Shown here: positions 43,201-43,826 of the stretch, one piece after another
How the letters are laid out: every line of letters starts with the position of its first letter
How positions within the stretch are numbered: position 1 is the first letter of the stretch
Assembly (NCBI GenBank): GCA_009746045.1
Contig: RPFO01000012.1
Span: 1-43,826 of the forward strand
Origin: Mesostigma viride
Lineage: Eukaryota; Streptophyta; Mesostigmatophyceae; Mesostigmatales; Mesostigmataceae
DNA length: 43,826 nucleotides
Direction: 5' to 3'
Program-made: the position numbers and the translations under genes
The notes under the pieces: model-generated
Seen by the model: the letters and a program-made list of their open reading frames with translations, nothing else
The model's database searches: none
Told to the model about the DNA's origin: nothing

Positions 43201-43826
43201 GGGTGGTGGCGAAGGTGGCGGTGGGGGCGAAGGCGGTGGGGGGGGAGAAGGGAGCGGTGGGGGTGATGGAGGGGGGGGGGGATGGTGGAGGGGGGGGTGA
43301 TGGTGGAGGTGGGGGTGATGGTGGGGGAGACGGAGGGGGTGAAGGAGGCGGGGACAACTGCGGCGGTGACGGGGGCGGTGGTGGAACAGTAACATAAATT
43401 GTTGATGTTTCATTGTTGCCTAGCCCGGACGTTGTCGTCGAATGGTATGTCGTGGCCATCGGCACATAGGAGGTGGGGAGTGGCAAGTTCCCCTGCGTGC
43501 TCACTTTATACAGAAACGACGACGTGGCGTTTGCGTTCGCCGGCAAGTCATTGGCGGTCCCATCCAAGCTCACCAGGCCCGTGAGGTTGACCGAGAGGTT
43601 CGGCAGCCAGGCCCACGGGCTTGAAAACGCGACCGTCACGCTGTACGCTGGGTCCGTCCCTTCATTGCTGACAAACACACAGAACTTGACAAAGTTGCCA
43701 TCTGGCACAGTCACGCTCCTGCTGTCGTCTACGCCGCACACGCCCGTGGCGGGCGCCACGGTCAGCACGATCACAGGCCAGGGGGCACCTGCGCCCGAAA
43801 ACGAGTCGGTTTTCTTGACTGGCAGG
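22320..43826 (-). CDS. Giant multi-exon membrane protein gene: Pro-rich ectodomain, Ig-like, multi-pass core, long tail; 5' end outside window
   Basis: Exons traced in transcript order: A >43826-39796, B 39522-39287, C 36055-35908, D 35117-34966, E 34194-34045, F 33763-33366, G 32649-32420, H 31884-31446, I 30409-30181, J 29855-29679, K 28710-28639, L 26253-26069, M 25254-22320 (stop). All but one donor is GT and all acceptors AG; intron phases agree for A-B, C-D, E-F, F-G, G-H, H-I, I-J, J-K, K-L and L-M. B-C and D-E do not match, so at least one more exon is missing in each (a candidate for B-C near 38850-38920). The product is a surface protein with a proline-rich ectodomain, about seven or eight membrane helices and a cytoplasmic tail. 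The YGLLFEDLRGP...LDGLGDGQ order recalls fungal/algal TRP-like channel families, but this is unproven. Confidence 0.75.
24556..24805 (-). repeat. 18-bp coding minisatellite (PLQSEV), ~14 copies
   Basis: ACTTCTGATTGCAGCGGC repeats about 14 times in phase with exon M, giving a six-residue unit Pro-Leu-Gln-Ser-Glu-Val. Few substitutions (GACTGC, AGTGGC) and no frame change, so copy number probably varies in the population. Confidence 0.95.
26069..34194 (-). CDS. Exons E-L: multi-pass membrane core
   Basis: E (34194-34045) has a helix IVVVVVVTVAKFVVTSLLIAY. F (33763-33366) begins LFLGHLQFLQMM and includes a luminal loop with NGRRLLQDSG. G (32649-32420) has GLEVAAIIILHILLLCLW. H (31884-31446) has VIIGTLLLVAFPVAFVMIC then a charged loop. 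I (30409-30181) starts YGLLFEDLRGPLLQ. J (29855-29679) is basic and ends in a hydrophobic helix. K (28710-28639, 72 bp) is LLFAALMGLDGLGDGQDFFF. L (26253-26069) has two helices, LLELGVVVCGLCLLVGG and LLLMGVVVLLQAL. Every junction is phase-compatible. The large non-coding introns carry the mobile elements listed separately. Confidence 0.75.
26680..26973 (+). CDS. Small Cys-rich ORF nested in an intron, 97 residues
   Basis: On the strand opposite the host gene. The second half is packed with Cys pairs: CEGC, CSIC, CRAC, CRTC and CFLC within 55 residues, ending FRC before the stop. The pattern recalls a B-box/RING-like or cross-brace zinc module. There is no recognised homologue; it may be a nested gene or a fossil of a transposon zinc domain. 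Confidence 0.4.
   Translation: MARGHAGNIRRHVVDSLHAHSMHDHAILSLAGYTLDPTCEGCKALGGAPELGYTCSICAAGDRNSFACRACLMQRLCRTCLRICFLCRKPVGNAFRC
27763..28342. mobile_element. hAT-type MITE, 580 bp, with 8-bp target duplication
   Basis: Both ends carry the 20-bp inverted repeat TAGGGTTCGGGACGGTACCC. It is flanked on both sides by CAGAGCTG (27755-27762 and 28343-28350). An 8-bp duplication with ends starting TAGGG is diagnostic of hAT elements. The interior is full of GGTACCGGTACC palindromes and has no ORF. It sits in the intron between exons K and L. Confidence 0.92.
29434..29520. repeat. ~44-bp tandem duplication
   Basis: GAGACCGATTACATAGCCGC plus CTGTCGGC(A)TAGACACC occurs twice with a 44-bp period. It lies in the intron between exons J and K. 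Confidence 0.85.
30715..31521. repeat. Exact 3 x 269-bp triplication spanning the end of exon H
   Basis: AAATTTGCTGTATTCGCTAC begins at 30715, 30984 and 31253; each unit is 269 bp and the third ends at 31521. Each unit contains the last ~76 bases of exon H with its GTGAG donor plus about 190 bp of intron. Only the unit at 31253-31521 is attached to the full exon; the other two are downstream in the intron. Copies differ by a few bases. Confidence 0.95.
34966..36055 (-). CDS. Exons C and D: split bacterial-type Ig-like domain
   Basis: Exon C (36055-35908) reads DDTPPVARVASLGG...FAIQFSEPVINF and exon D (35117-34966) continues FFRFPDRPGYYEVLVEAE...TIKVAEGAAVDSAG. Phase 2 donor (GTACAG) and acceptor agree. 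DTPP, FSEPV and V..GAA.D.AG are hallmark strands of Ig-like repeats in bacterial and algal surface proteins. The 790-bp intron between them holds nothing coding that I can support. Confidence 0.75.
36636..38355. mobile_element. 1.7-kb TTAA-flanked non-autonomous transposon
   Basis: TTAA (36632-36635) + CTCGTCGTCTGTCCC at the left; the perfect inverted copy GGGACAGACGACGAG + TTAA (38356-38359) at the right. Sub-terminal palindromes AACTCAGTCCTC/GAGGACTGAGTT are present at both ends. No transposase ORF. A short minus-strand peptide ILHDCVATGCVKGAFK at 37400-37445 with a GTGAGT donor resembles the ILHDC start of the 9.0-10.7 kb exon in the 8-kb element. Confidence 0.85.
38596..38710 (+). repeat. 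(GCGG)n microsatellite
   Basis: Tandem GGGC/GCGG tetranucleotides over about 110 bp, with frame-independent stop-free translations (Gly-Arg-Ala, Pro-Pro-Ala). It is intronic to the large gene. Confidence 0.9.
39125..39235 (+). repeat. Degenerate CCCTAAA-like telomeric repeats (interstitial)
   Basis: ACCCCTAACCC, AAACCCTAAACG, ACCCTAGACCCTAAAA and similar steps occur in about 110 bases; a weaker stretch is near 34840-34950. They may be fossil interstitial telomeric repeats of the plant type TTTAGGG. They are intronic. Confidence 0.4.
39287..39522 (-). CDS. Exon B: extracellular beta-rich segment
   Basis: Acceptor CTGCAG and donor GTAAGT frame 236 bp; joined in phase 1 to exon A. The 79 codons read DVRQVVIVPDYRTMQEGIV ... 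CGRTELVC ... LALVD, with one likely disulphide. It probably belongs to the same ectodomain; no family recognised. Confidence 0.7.
39796..43826 (-). CDS. Exon A: two DUF11/CARDB-like domains around a ~900-residue proline-rich spacer
   Basis: The exon is open at the window edge. The first ~120 residues form a beta-sandwich of DUF11/CARDB type (VKKTDSFSG..., FCVFVSNEGTDPAYSVTV). Then 40250-43380 is almost entirely CCNCC repeats coding SPPPPPSPPPP, the hydroxyproline-rich glycoprotein pattern of algal cell walls. The frame slips between PPPSPP, TFAPTPTF and HLRPHPLL registers; none has stops, so the frame survives. A second beta-sandwich domain follows (LRLTVQHQG... to PLGERISFLEAA) with four Cys. 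The donor GTAAGG lies at 39795, phase 1. Confidence 0.75.
40250..43380 (-). repeat. CCNCC proline-coding low-complexity region
   Basis: Over 3.1 kb the plus strand is G-rich (GGNGGNGGTGAAGG), coding Pro/Ser on the minus strand. G-run lengths vary widely (3 to 13), so the register changes many times. Copy number and length should be regarded as unreliable in any assembly. Confidence 0.9.

Overview
The window looks like nuclear DNA of a GC-rich, intron-rich microalga, most likely of the green lineage. The evidence is: GT-AG introns with matching phases, TATA and CCAAT boxes, AATAAA poly(A) signals, a very long SPPPP (hydroxyproline-type) ectodomain, and scattered CCCTAAA-like remnants. No operons, Shine-Dalgarno sites or prokaryotic genes were seen. 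The species cannot be named from the sequence.

Layout. (1) 1-7.4 kb is compact, GC-rich and apparently intronless. It holds a >1,500-codon minus-strand gene with a YCG-type N-terminus, coiled coils, a 28-residue repeat and an OTU-like C-terminus. The gene is split by six one-base homopolymer shifts and runs off the left edge. Next to it is a divergent pair: a MYND-finger gene (minus) and an acidic zinc-binding gene (plus). (2) 7.455-15.408 kb is an AT-richer insertion between TTAA sites with matching inverted ends. It carries a ~170-bp satellite, a damaged minus-strand coding region, a ~600-bp palindrome and G-rich hexanucleotide arrays. (3) 15.4-19.5 kb is GC-rich again: a fold-back element, a 29-bp minisatellite, then a second divergent pair (RING-like minus, MYND plus) around a promoter full of GAATATTC palindromes. 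The two MYND proteins look like paralogues, so the same module occurs twice. (4) 19.5-22.3 kb is repeats only. (5) 22.3 kb to the right edge is one large minus-strand gene. At least 13 exons were traced, most with compatible intron phases. It encodes a proline-rich ectodomain between beta-sandwich domains, an Ig-like domain split over two exons, a multi-pass membrane core (possibly TRP-like) and a ~980-residue cytoplasmic tail. Its introns hold a hAT-type MITE with a perfect 8-bp target duplication, a 1.7-kb TTAA-flanked element and a 3 x 269-bp triplication of an exon-intron boundary.

The GC-rich genes of (1) and (3) could be an endogenised DNA-virus segment (inference: compact genes, YCG-type N-terminus, OTU-like domain, MYND fingers) cut by a later transposon. 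Coding breaks fall in homopolymers with no in-frame nonsense codons, so uncorrected long-read errors are a serious alternative to decay. Most long ORFs across the G-rich arrays and the 29-bp array are artefacts of stop-free repeats.
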